In this document: in pieces, positions 1 through 6,144 of the stretch | Numbering within the stretch: position 1 is the first letter of the stretch | Layout of the letters: the number at the start of each line of letters is the position of its first letter | Assembly (NCBI RefSeq): GCF_003475325.1 | Contig: NZ_QRQC01000035.1 | Location: 1-11,544, forward strand | Length of the DNA: 11,544 nucleotides | Source: Collinsella sp. AF33-16 | Lineage (GTDB): Bacteria; Actinomycetota; Coriobacteriia; Coriobacteriales; Coriobacteriaceae | Reading direction: 5' to 3' | Notes under the pieces: model-generated | Databases searched by the model: none | Told to the model about the DNA's origin: nothing | Seen by the model: only the letters and a program-made list of their open reading frames with translations | Position numbers and translations under genes: made by a program

Positions 1-72
1 CGGGCTCAATATCGCCGGTGTCAAAGAGGGCGATTACTCAACATTCCTCTCAACCCATCCTCAACAATCTAG
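1..72. other. Left edge, no assignable gene
   Basis: Plus-strand frame 2 is open from base 2 to a TAA at 158-160 and begins GLNIAGVKEGDYSTF, which could be the tail of a gene entering from the left. The open frame runs into the repeat array and ends inside a repeat unit, so any real coding would have to stop or be truncated there. I do not recognise a family, and the reading is too short to call a gene. Otherwise nothing is seen before the repeats. Confidence 0.2.
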
Positions 73-438
73 ATCTGTAACATCTAGACCCACTGTTGGC
101 CCCTGCCTGTTACAAATCGAGACAAACCAAACCCGCCTGCCAGTAAATCTCAATCTGTAACATCTAGACCCACTTTTGGCCCCCACCTGTTACAGATTTG
201 GACAACAGGAACCGTCCAACATAACATCTCAATCCGTAACATCTATCGGCCAAAAACGACCCCAAGTGTTACAGATTTAGACAAACCAAACCGAGTTGCC
301 GAAAGAACTAAATCTGTAACAGTTACCCGGCAAAATCCATCCCTCGTGTTACAGATTTAGATAAACGGAAACCGGCACGCTGGTCTGTCTCAATCTGTAA
401 CATCTAGCCGCCCAGATCGGGTCCATCTGTTAGAGATT
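73..438. repeat. Array of five ~80-bp inverted-repeat units (AATCTGTAACA)
   Basis: Half-sites AATCTGTAACA (or a one- or two-base variant) begin at about 73, 152, 231, 311 and 392. Each is answered by the inverted half-site TGTTACAGATT at about 108, 188, 267, 347 and 428. The spacing from plus half-site to minus half-site is constant at 35-36 bp, and the whole unit repeats every 79-81 bp. The bases between the arms are only partly conserved: a CATCTAGACCCAC-like core in units 1 and 2, shortened in unit 5, different in units 3 and 4. The last minus half-site is degraded (CTGTTAGAGATT). A further copy lies at 2343-2436. Such ordered dyads suggest protein-binding sites (operators, iteron-like or recombinase sites), but no partner protein is identifiable. 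It is not a CRISPR array because the conserved parts are dyads and the 'spacers' are related to each other. Confidence 0.85.
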
Positions 439-560
439 AAGATTTTGTTTGAAAGGCTGAGAGCAGGACCCGAGCGGAAAAGCGGACAGGCCGACGGCAT
501 CGCCCCGCCGTCATACCGAGAGCCGTGCCACGGCAGCCCGGGCGTGGGCCAACCCCGCAA

Positions 561-650
561 TTCCGGACATTCCATCCCTTTTCCGGACATTTTTAGCCCT
601 TTTCCGGACATTGTCCGCGAATGTCCGGAAACGGGACCGTCATGTCCGGC
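561..650. repeat. Phased five-site array 1 (TTCCGGACAT), downstream of the AlbA_2 gene
   Basis: Three direct copies of TTCCGGACAT lie at 561-570, 581-590 and 602-611, followed by two inverted copies (ATGTCCGGAA at 621-630, ATGTCCGG at 642-649). Successive sites are 19-21 bp apart, i.e. two helical turns, so all would face the same side of the DNA. The array ends three bases before the stop codon of the regulator gene. The sequence on its left (about 430-560) is a diverged copy of 2430-2556, on the left of array 3. The array most likely binds a multimeric regulator; that function is inferred. Confidence 0.8.
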
Positions 651-652
651 TC

Positions 653-2047
653 CTATTTTACCCTGATGTACTTTCTTGCACGCGTCTCTCCTGCCCCCAG
701 GAGCTTCCCGGCGTCGACCAAATCGGAAATATGCCTTCGCACCGTCCTCTCAGTAACGTTTGCAATATTCGCCACCGCTGTCACCGTTACATATCCGTAA
801 GACTCCAGCATGCGCTCAATAACCCAATCAACATCGAGTTTCTGAACCGTCTCCAAGTTCGACGCTACGGGGACGCGTGCGTCGAATACGTCGCCTTCAA
901 CGAGCTCGGGCTGTCCGCCGCCATACGCCCACGAATACTTGAACATATTTCTCGTACCGCTTCCCAGCGATTCCGCTCTGCCTATATTGCTAAAGAACTC
1001 CGCAATAATTGGATTTTTAGGCAGAGGGTTAAAATGGCTCGGCGATAGTTCACCGACAAATCGCGGCCGGCTTGCGTTCTCCGTATGAATACCTTCGGCG
1101 TCAATAACCATTTTCGCCGGATAAGGATTGGCATACTCGCGGTGAATAAGCGTGTTGGCAATTAGCTCACGCGAAATGACGTCTCTCAGGCTAATTGACT
1201 GCGTCCCCTCAAGAAAAAACTTATCGGGCAAGTGTTTCTGGGCGAACTCTAGGAGAATATCGTAAGCCTCGATTAGATTAGTCTTCACGACAATGCGGTC
1301 ATCATAGCGATCGATGTCATCACGCTGGACGTATGCATCAGTTTTGTAAGACGGAGCAATGCTTGAAATCACGTTATCTTTGCCAAGCAAAAGCGCAGCC
1401 GCAAACGTGTAGCCCTCAATACCCGTCTCATAGTCTTTAAGATACAGATTTGCGCTCCGGAGCAAATCTTCATCGTTCATCTCTGACCATGGATGGTTCG
1501 CACGCTTCGCCGCGGCCATTTTCCTAACCCGCTCCAGCAGATCAAGGCGCAGGTCGCTTAGTTCGAGATAGGGATAGACCCTTCGCTCGGTATAGTAATC
1601 TTGCTTACGGATATACATTGCCGCAAGCTGAGTGTCGGTTGTCACCTTCCGATCCGTATCGGCGATCCTGTCATACGCCACGCCCTTCAATTTGTGAACG
1701 ATAGCGCCGACGACCACCCAAATACGTAAAACCAACTTGTCCCCATATTCAACTCTCTCGAGCTCAATAGAGGGCGGAGCATTAAAGAAGTTGGGGTCAT
1801 TCAACCGATTCGCTATATTTCGTTCTATTTCGACAACATGAGAAGGATTGACTCCAATAATCTCAGGCTTTCCTGTACCGGATTTTTCAGCATCAACAAT
1901 CCCAAGCAGGATATTGCCTCCTTGTCGATTTGCAAAAGAGCAGATCGTTTCAAACGTATCGATTTCCGGCAGGTTTCCGCATCGCTTAAACTCAATGGAG
2001 ATGCCTTCTCCTTGAGCAAGGATTCCCTTAATGTCATCCGAGGTCAT
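653..2047 (-). CDS. AlbA_2 (AAA_4/Schlafen-like) ATP-binding transcriptional regulator
   Basis: This 464-residue protein has the three-part layout of the COG2865-type putative transcriptional regulators. An N-terminal AlbA_2 domain (about 10-150) shows SIEFK (17-21) and FANRQGGNILLGI (38-50). A GHKL/HATPase_c_4-like part (about 285-375) shows the N-box-like RELIANTLIHREY (293-305) and the glycine loop GSGTRNM (362-368). A C-terminal winged helix (about 417-453) contains NVTERTVRRHISDLV. The length is usual for the family. The start is ATG at 2047, preceded by GAAAGG 7 bases upstream. The gene is monocistronic and bracketed by TTCCGGACAT arrays, one abutting its stop and one covering its promoter region. 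Autoregulation through these sites is my inference. Its base composition is lower in GC than the IS and DUF2958 region, so it may have been acquired separately. Family members occur in regulatory and in phage-defence contexts; the specific function here is unknown. Confidence 0.85.
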   Translation of the reverse strand: MTSDDIKGILAQGEGISIEFKRCGNLPEIDTFETICSFANRQGGNILLGIVDAEKSGTGKPEIIGVNPSHVVEIERNIANRLNDPNFFNAPPSIELERVEYGDKLVLRIWVVVGAIVHKLKGVAYDRIADTDRKVTTDTQLAAMYIRKQDYYTERRVYPYLELSDLRLDLLERVRKMAAAKRANHPWSEMNDEDLLRSANLYLKDYETGIEGYTFAAALLLGKDNVISSIAPSYKTDAYVQRDDIDRYDDRIVVKTNLIEAYDILLEFAQKHLPDKFFLEGTQSISLRDVISRELIANTLIHREYANPYPAKMVIDAEGIHTENASRPRFVGELSPSHFNPLPKNPIIAEFFSNIGRAESLGSGTRNMFKYSWAYGGGQPELVEGDVFDARVPVASNLETVQKLDVDWVIERMLESYGYVTVTAVANIANVTERTVRRHISDLVDAGKLLGAGETRARKYIRVK

Positions 2048-2071
2048 TTATCTGCCTTTCAGTCTCGCTCT

Positions 2072-2160
2072 TTTAGGACATTTTAAGCGGTATACGGACA
2101 TTTTTAGCCCTTTTCCGGACATTGTCCGCGAATGTCCGGAAAAGGATCGTCATGTCCGAG
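2072..2160. promoter_or_regulatory. Phased five-site array 2, covering the promoter region of the AlbA_2 gene
   Basis: Five sites related to TTCCGGACAT occur here at 2073-2081 (TTAGGACAT), 2093-2101 (TACGGACAT), 2113-2122 (perfect), and inverted at 2132-2141 and 2152-2160. The spacing of about 20 bp and the order (three direct, two inverted) are the same as in the other two arrays. It starts 25 bases upstream of the regulator's ATG, so the promoter must lie within or beside it. A minus-strand TATACC (2089-2094) overlaps one site and could be a -10 element. The two sites nearest the gene are the most diverged. Binding by the gene's own winged helix would be the simplest model; it is not shown by the sequence. 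Confidence 0.7.
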
Positions 2161-2342
2161 ATGGGACTTGGCCAATAGCAGCTCCCCAGCAAAAGGTCCC
2201 CAGCCCCCAGTTAACCCCCCCCTAGTTCTTGCTTTACCGGCACGCGGCGGATTTAACATGTGGGACACCCCTTCGGCTAAACGGAGGCCGCCACTGCAGA
2301 GCATCTTATTCTGCAACGCTTGCCCAGCAAAACCGTCCCTCG
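2161..2342. other. Intergenic stretch without a gene
   Basis: The first ~35 bases (GGCCAATAGCAGCTCCCCAG and flanks) match the right flank of array 3 at 2648-2682. The rest holds a run of eight C (2214-2221) and no credible open frame with a ribosome-binding site. I see no terminator or RNA gene. Confidence 0.5.
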
Positions 2343-2436
2343 TGTTGCGGATTTTAGATAAACGGTAACTGACACGCTGGTTTGTCTCGATCCGTAACGA
2401 TTAGCCACCCAATTCGCGTCTACGTGTTACAGATTG
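2343..2436. repeat. Partial copy of the AATCTGTAACA dyad array
   Basis: A minus half-site TGTTGCGGATTTT starts at 2343, a plus half-site GATCCGTAACG at 2389, and a perfect minus half-site TGTTACAGATT at 2425. The 36-bp and ~46-bp spacings equal those of the array at 73-438. The surrounding bases (TAGATAAACGG, CACGCTGG, GATTTTGTTTGA) match 359-450, so this is a duplicate of the right end of the first array together with the unique sequence that follows it. Confidence 0.75.
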
Positions 2437-2556
2437 AGATTTTGTTTGAGAAGTTGAGGCCGGAGTCCAAACACAAACGCGGCCGGATCGACGACATCGT
2501 CCCAGCGCCACACCAAAGACCACGCCACGGCAACCCGAGCACGGGACACCCCGCCA

Positions 2557-2646
2557 TTCCGGACATTTCAGCCTCTTTCCGGACATTTTTAGCCCGTTTC
2601 CGGACATTATCCGCGAATGTCCGGAAACGGGACCGTCATGTCCGGG
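2557..2646. repeat. Phased five-site array 3 (TTCCGGACAT), no gene attached
   Basis: Direct sites lie at 2557-2566, 2577-2586 and 2598-2607, with inverted sites at 2617-2626 and 2638-2645. The spacing is that of array 1. Its left flank (2430-2556) matches the left flank of array 1, and its right flank (about 2647-2682) matches the right flank of array 2. It therefore looks like the locus without the regulator gene inside it. Confidence 0.8.
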
Positions 2647-2800
2647 ATGAGATTTGGCCAACGGCAGCTCCCCAGCAAAGCCCCCAGTTCCACAGTAGAG
2701 TTCCCTAGTTCACGCCATGTCTGTGCACACCGACATTAGTTACCCGCGGGGAAGTGACAAAGGGGCAGCCCCTTGGGTCATCGATGCCACCGCGGCCAAG

Positions 2801-2840
2801 GTGCGACATTACTGCGACAAAAGTGCGACATAGAGCGACC
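2801..2840. repeat. 11-bp phased TGCGACA repeats
   Basis: GTGCGACATTA, CTGCGACAAAA and GTGCGACATAG start at 2801, 2812 and 2823, an exact 11-bp period, and a weaker AGCGACC follows in phase at 2834. Read on the other strand the core is TGTCGCA, the same motif found at 5896-5943 upstream of the TIR-caspase operon. It sits just before the ORF6N gene fragment at 2851. It is probably a regulator-binding array left in front of a gene that has since been deleted. Confidence 0.6.
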
Positions 2841-2850
2841 ACTCTATTCG

Positions 2851-3035
2851 ACCGACGAGCGCCTTCGACCGGACATTCCGCCCGCTCGAAGGCGAGGCAG
2901 AGAAACCCCAGTGGATCTTCTCCGCCGGGCGGATGTTTGACGCCTTCAGCCTGCTGGCGGACCTCATGGGCCGAGCCGAGCGCGAGGTCGCCCTCGTGGA
3001 CGGCTACGCAGACGTCCACACCCCGAACATCCCCG
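2851..3035 (+). pseudogene. Fragment of an ORF6N-domain protein gene
   Basis: These bases are a diverged copy of about 3827-4012 inside the ORF6N gene downstream, covering residues ~125-184 of that protein (STDER ... FDAFSLL ... VDGYADVHT). One extra base in the first 35 (2860-2880 compared with 3836-3854) shifts the frame, so only MFDAFSLLADLMGRAEREV and what follows reads in the right frame, from 2933. There is no start and no N-terminal half. Past ~3035 the similarity ends and the frame runs into AT-rich sequence. It is a relic of a second ORF6N gene. Confidence 0.8.
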
Positions 3036-3057
3036 GATGGCAGACCGTCAAGGCAAC

Positions 3058-3184
3058 GATTGGACTAAAGTTGGGCCTCCCACAGTATTTAGCCCTTCAA
3101 ACGATCCGTCATCTTTATTTTTAGTCGTTAGATTGGACTAAAATTGCCTAAATTTTGTTATTTAGTCGTATTTTACGGCTAAAT
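3058..3184. repeat. AT-rich stretch with repeated TTTAGTC/GACTAAA sites
   Basis: GATTGGACTAAA occurs at 3058-3069 and again at 3131-3142, both followed by a TTG within a few bases. TTTAGTCG occurs near 3120 and 3161. ATTTAGTCGTA...TACGGCTAAAT (3160-3184) is a near-perfect dyad. A further TTTTAGTC lies at the end of the tRNA fragment (3347-3354). The composition is sharply AT-rich between GC-rich gene remnants. Repeated short sites beside a tRNA 3' end are what integrase arm sites look like, but no integrase gene is in the window. Confidence 0.5.
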
Positions 3185-3263
3185 AGTAGCCACAAGTTCG
3201 CTAGGAGCGATCGTGCACCCCAACGATCACGACGCCCTGAACCTATCGCCCATAGTCGAAAAG

Positions 3264-3299
3264 GAACAAAAAGCTCGGAAGCCGTTAAGTTTCCGAGCT
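3264..3299 (-). terminator. Rho-independent terminator behind the tRNA fragment
   Basis: On the minus strand a perfect 9-bp stem AGCTCGGAA/TTCCGAGCT (3272-3280 with 3291-3299, 10-base loop) is followed by TTTTTGTT. It lies ten bases after the CCA end of the tRNA-like sequence, as expected for the end of a tRNA transcript. Confidence 0.75.
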
Positions 3300-3308
3300 G
3301 CAAGTTCT

Positions 3309-3350
3309 TGGTCGCGGGGGCAGGATTTAAACCTATGACCTGCGGCTTTT
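3309..3350 (-). other. Decayed 3' part of a tRNA gene (probable integration scar)
   Basis: Read on the minus strand this ends CCCCGCG-A-CCA (acceptor 3' strand, discriminator, CCA). Before it is a T-arm with loop TTTAAAT, stem CCTGC against ATAGG, a five-base variable region and a GCCGC anticodon-stem strand preceded by an A-rich loop. There is no matching CGCGGGG 5' acceptor strand upstream, so only the 3' half is present. The T-loop has T where C56 is expected, and the T-stem has one mismatch and one wobble, so it is not under selection as a tRNA. The anticodon cannot be read. A tRNA 3' half plus its terminator is the usual leftover of site-specific integration. Confidence 0.6.
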
Positions 3351-3453
3351 AGTCAATCTCGATAAATCTCGCACAACCGCGCGAAACCGCGTAGCCCTGG
3401 CCGATTCCGCAAACATAGAGCCCCTAATCCATACCGTCCGTGGGCAGCAAATC

Positions 3454-4239
3454 ATGCTCGACACCGAACTCACTCGGTTGTACGAGGTAGAGACAAAGAA
3501 TCTCAACCGCGCCGCCGCACGCAACGCCGACAGATCCCCCGAGGACTTCCGTTTTCAACTGACCAAGGAGGAGGACGAGTCTTTGAGGTGCCAAATTGGA
3601 ACCTCAAAGACCATGGAGGGCCGCGGCGGGCGGCGTTACCTCCCCTATGCCTATACCGAGCAGGGCATAGCCATGCTGTCCGGCGTGCTACGCAGCGAAG
3701 TGGCGGTGCAGACCAGTATCAGTATCATGATGGCGTTTGTCGCCATGCACCACCTCCTCGCCGAAAATGCCACCCTGTTTGAGCGGCTGCGCGGTGTCGA
3801 GTTGAGTCAGGCGGTGTTTCAGCAATCGACCGACGAGCGTTTCAACCAGGTGTTCCGCTTGCTCGAAGGCGAGGTCGAGAAACCCCAGCGGATCTTCTTC
3901 GCCGGGCGGATGTTCGACGCCTTCAGCCTGCTGACAGATCTCGTAGGCCGCGCCGAGCGCGAAATCTCCCTCGTGGATGGCTACGTAGATGTCCACACCC
4001 TGAACATCCTCGCAAAGAAGCGCAAGGGCGTCGCGGTGACCGTCTACACGTCCGGCAACCGGCTCACGCAAGGCGACGTCGACGTGTTCAACGCACGGTA
4101 CCCGCAGCTTACCGTCCGCCGCACCAGAACGTTCCACGACCGCTTTCTTATCCTCGACAGTGCGACCGCGTATCACATCGGCGCATCCCTCAAGGACGCA
4201 GGAAAGAAGTGCTTCGGCATAGACCTCATCCAAGACTAG
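3454..4239 (+). CDS. ORF6N-domain protein with PLD-like C-terminus, probably decayed at both ends
   Basis: The 261-residue frame carries an ORF6N (phage KilA-N-associated, probable DNA-binding) domain at about 1-95, with LARLY-type MLDTELTRLYEVETKNLN and YLPYAYTEQGIAMLSGVL (62-79). The C-terminal part resembles a phospholipase-D-like fold: FHDRFLILD (227-235) and YHIGASLKDAGKK (240-252). Codons before the first ATG still read in frame as NIEPLIHTVRGQQI, which is part of the ORF6N domain, but there is no start codon between 3331 and 3454 and no ribosome-binding site before 3454. The true 5' end has been lost at the tRNA junction. After the TAG at 4237-4239 the frame continues as ELTKMLIEKLKLLDEHQTA to a TGA at 4297-4299, which looks like the natural C-terminus cut by a nonsense mutation. 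Most likely a pseudogene; expression of a short form is possible. Confidence 0.75.
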   Translation: MLDTELTRLYEVETKNLNRAAARNADRSPEDFRFQLTKEEDESLRCQIGTSKTMEGRGGRRYLPYAYTEQGIAMLSGVLRSEVAVQTSISIMMAFVAMHHLLAENATLFERLRGVELSQAVFQQSTDERFNQVFRLLEGEVEKPQRIFFAGRMFDAFSLLTDLVGRAEREISLVDGYVDVHTLNILAKKRKGVAVTVYTSGNRLTQGDVDVFNARYPQLTVRRTRTFHDRFLILDSATAYHIGASLKDAGKKCFGIDLIQD

Positions 4240-4250
4240 GAGCTGACGAA

Positions 4251-4288
4251 GATGCTCATCGAGAAGCTAAAGCTCCTCGATGAGCATC
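4251..4288. terminator. Hairpin between the ORF6N gene and the caspase gene
   Basis: GATGCTCATCGAG (4251-4263) and CTCGATGAGCATC (4276-4288) form a perfect 13-bp stem with a 12-base loop. It lies in the old C-terminal codons of the ORF6N gene and between two convergent genes, so it may end transcription from both sides. There is no T-run on either strand, so it is not a textbook terminator. Confidence 0.4.
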
Positions 4289-4370
4289 AAACGGCTTGAG
4301 CGTTATCCGACCTCTTGCCACAAGTCCTAAAGTTTGAGCATGATCGCTGAAAGCCTCGTTAGTCAACATG

Positions 4371-5360
4371 TCAAAGCAGGCCCTGGTCCGCAAGCCTTCG
4401 ATAATGCTTGCCGAGGAGCGTCAACCGGCAGGACTTGCTCTCCATCGCCGCGTTCCACATATGGTCGGCGCCAACTGGAACCAGAAGACCATGCCGGTTG
4501 TATTTCTGGAGCAGAGAGAACACCCGGTTGTTCCCGGGCTCTGCTGGAGGCATAGCGTCTGTTCTTCCCTCGTCCCTTGGCTCATACGACGGATCCAGCC
4601 TGTATTCATAGTCCTCTGTTGGGAAGAGCTTTTTCAGCTTCCGCAAATCATCGAGTGAGATTGCGGGATCGACCTCGCGCAGCGACACGAAGCTGTCCGT
4701 GTTCGTTTTGAAAACGGGTCTTTGGTCCCACATGCCAAGCGATTGATCGATGTGCGCATAGACGCTACCCGGCGTGATGCTGCCCGTCAGGTTCGCCGCA
4801 GCACCCTCTAGAGCGTTTATGAGGAGACTTGTAAAAACGCCATGCCCCTTACGCTCAAGCGAGGGCTGATCGCTTCGCGAGGCGGTGAGTATGGTGACGC
4901 CCTCCGAGATTGCGGCATGGTTCTCCATGCCCGGGACCGACCCTGCCGCCCCCGAATAGCAGCTGTCAAGGATAACGATTCTGTGGCGCGCGCTCGAGCC
5001 GTTCGCCAGATCAACGAGTTCCCTCAGAGAGAGCCCCTCGTCTCCCCGAGTGGAATCAGACCCATTGATAAACCCGCCGGTTGACTCGATATACCCGTGT
5101 CCAGAAAAGTAGAAGAGCGCTATTTCGGCTTTTGACTGAAACAACCTGCGCGCCTCATCTTTGATTGCAGCGCGATTCACGGCATGGTCTGGGCCGGTTG
5201 CATACAGCTCCTTGCAGTCAAAGTTTCTGCTCCGAGAGGAATCCCCGTTGCGCTTGAGGAGGCGCGCGACCTCCTTGGCATCGTTCACACAACCCGAAAG
5301 ATTTGGTATGCGCTTGTCAGAATAGTAGTTAACTCCAACTACTAGGGCCATCCTGTCCAT
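4371..5360 (-). CDS. Caspase-like (peptidase C14) protease, candidate effector of TIR-caspase Thoeris
   Basis: The 329-residue protein begins with a caspase p20-type core. The beta strand MALVVGVNYY (4-13) is followed by LSGCVNDAKEVARLL (21-35), the histidine motif FYFSGHGY (83-90, His88) and the cysteine motif ILDSCYSGAAG (130-140, Cys134). The catalytic His/Cys pair of clan CD is therefore present. A C-terminal region (about 235-329) ends in a conserved-looking LVPVGADHMWNAAMESKS block (293-310) and LTLLGKHYRRL (313-323), possibly the regulatory or signal-sensing part. The start is ATG at 5360, with TAGGAG 7 bases upstream; that TAG is the stop codon of the TIR gene, so the two are translationally coupled. 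In described TIR-caspase (type IV) Thoeris the protease is switched on by a cyclic-ADP-ribose-type product of the TIR protein and degrades cell proteins. That role is inferred from family and gene order. Confidence 0.88.
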   Translation of the reverse strand: MDRMALVVGVNYYSDKRIPNLSGCVNDAKEVARLLKRNGDSSRSRNFDCKELYATGPDHAVNRAAIKDEARRLFQSKAEIALFYFSGHGYIESTGGFINGSDSTRGDEGLSLRELVDLANGSSARHRIVILDSCYSGAAGSVPGMENHAAISEGVTILTASRSDQPSLERKGHGVFTSLLINALEGAAANLTGSITPGSVYAHIDQSLGMWDQRPVFKTNTDSFVSLREVDPAISLDDLRKLKKLFPTEDYEYRLDPSYEPRDEGRTDAMPPAEPGNNRVFSLLQKYNRHGLLVPVGADHMWNAAMESKSCRLTLLGKHYRRLADQGLL

Positions 5361-5370
5361 CGCCCAGCTC

Positions 5371-5739
5371 CTACAGGCTGTCGATGAAATCTTCGATATG
5401 GCTCCAGGTCCATGAAACTGTGCATACACCGGGAAGATCAGTTCGGTCATCGCTATACGCCCAGATTCCCAGCACCTTCTTCCCCTCCTCGCGCGCGCAG
5501 CCGATTTCCCACTTTTCCCCACTTGAGCCCAACGAGTTCTTGCTTACGAGCGCAATCACACCGTCGGAGCGCTTAATGCGAGTGCGGACCTTCTCCTTCC
5601 AGGCGGTTGCGTACGGCTCCTTGACCGACATATCGATGTACTCGAAGGGCGACTTCGTGTTGAGCGACTGACCCTTCAGAAAATCGCGTTGACGTTCGTC
5701 CTCGATTGCAAACGCAACGAATACCGTCTTCTTTTCCAT
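5371..5739 (-). CDS. MTH538-type TIR-like protein (ThsB-like), candidate sensor/signal synthase
   Basis: The 122-residue protein is a single TIR-like domain of the MTH538/DUF1863 type. It has strand VFVAFAIEDE (6-15), the family-typical SPFEYIDMSVKEPYATAWK (30-48), IKRSDGVIALVS (55-66) and SSGEKWEIGCA (72-82). Glu78 after the Trp is the expected catalytic glutamate of the NAD-consuming TIR fold. The ATG at 5739 has AAGG eight bases upstream; an in-frame ATG at 5757 has no such site. The caspase-like gene starts 10 bases after this stop, so the two form an operon with the TIR first. In Thoeris systems such stand-alone TIR proteins recognise infection and convert NAD to a cyclic ADP-ribose variant that activates the partner effector. 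That function here is inferred. Confidence 0.88.
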   Translation of the reverse strand: MEKKTVFVAFAIEDERQRDFLKGQSLNTKSPFEYIDMSVKEPYATAWKEKVRTRIKRSDGVIALVSKNSLGSSGEKWEIGCAREEGKKVLGIWAYSDDRTDLPGVCTVSWTWSHIEDFIDSL

Positions 5740-5776
5740 AAATCTTACCTTTCGCATATAAAAACAGCTCCTTATA

Positions 5777-5782
5777 AGTATA
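5777..5782 (-). promoter_or_regulatory. Possible -10 element of the TIR-caspase operon
   Basis: The minus strand has TATACT 38 bases upstream of the TIR start, within an AT-rich patch (TTTATACTTATAAGG). No convincing -35 hexamer is found 16-18 bases further up, so either an activator is needed or this is not the promoter. Confidence 0.3.
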
Positions 5783-5895
5783 AACCTGACCGGTTGCGAT
5801 TCTCCACCGGAGCGACCCACCGCATTACCGCGCTCATCTGCACGTCGCAAGGACCCCACCTCCAGCGGGCTCCGATAAAAGTGGAGAGTGGAAAA

Positions 5896-5943
5896 TACTA
5901 CGACATCCCATGTCGCAGTAAATGTCGTAGCAACGTCGTAGTA
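5896..5943. promoter_or_regulatory. Phased TGTCGYAGTA operator-like array upstream of the TIR-caspase operon
   Basis: TACTACGACAT (5896-5906) is followed by three copies in the opposite orientation: ATGTCGCAGTA (5910-5920), ATGTCGTAGCA (5922-5932) and ACGTCGTAGTA (5933-5943). The first two make a dyad around TCC; the three same-way copies are 11-12 bp apart, one helical turn. The core TGTCGYAG also forms the array at 2801-2840. It lies about 160 bp upstream of the TIR start codon and could control that operon or an earlier neighbour. Confidence 0.6.
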
Positions 5944-6144
5944 AACCAGCCACGCCGTCCTAAGTCCCAACTTCGTGGCAGCCCATGCCCGAGATACGGC
6001 GGTGGCCTTCGGGTGGCGTCTTGATTCGAGCCACCGTTGCCGCAAGCTTAGTCAAGCCCGTCGGCCCCAACACGGCGCCGCGTCACATGCGCTACGTCCC
6101 ATACTGGGCCTAAGGGGCAGCCTGACTTTCCGTAACTTTCCAAA
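5944..6144. other. Noncoding stretch, nothing recognised
   Basis: I find no credible gene, tRNA or repeat here. CTTTCCGTAACTTTCC (6126-6141) is echoed by CTAACTTTCCTTAACTTCC after the terminator (about 6218-6236), so the terminator sits between two similar short stretches. Confidence 0.4.

Noticed and set aside
73..438. CRISPR array
   Set aside because: The conserved parts are dyads, not identical direct repeats, the intervals are related to each other, and there are no cas genes.
390..666. Small proteins read from the TTCCGGACAT arrays (MSGKG... and similar)
   Set aside because: They are translations of the repeated sites in several frames and on both strands, recur at all three arrays, and lack ribosome-binding sites.
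3309..3380. Complete tRNA gene
   Set aside because: There is no 5' acceptor strand, no D-arm and no U33, and the T-loop lacks C56; only a decayed 3' half is present.
5361..5522. Longer N-terminus for the caspase-like protein
   Set aside because: The extra 54 codons are the TIR gene in another frame. ATG 5360 has a good ribosome-binding site and starts right at the first caspase strand.
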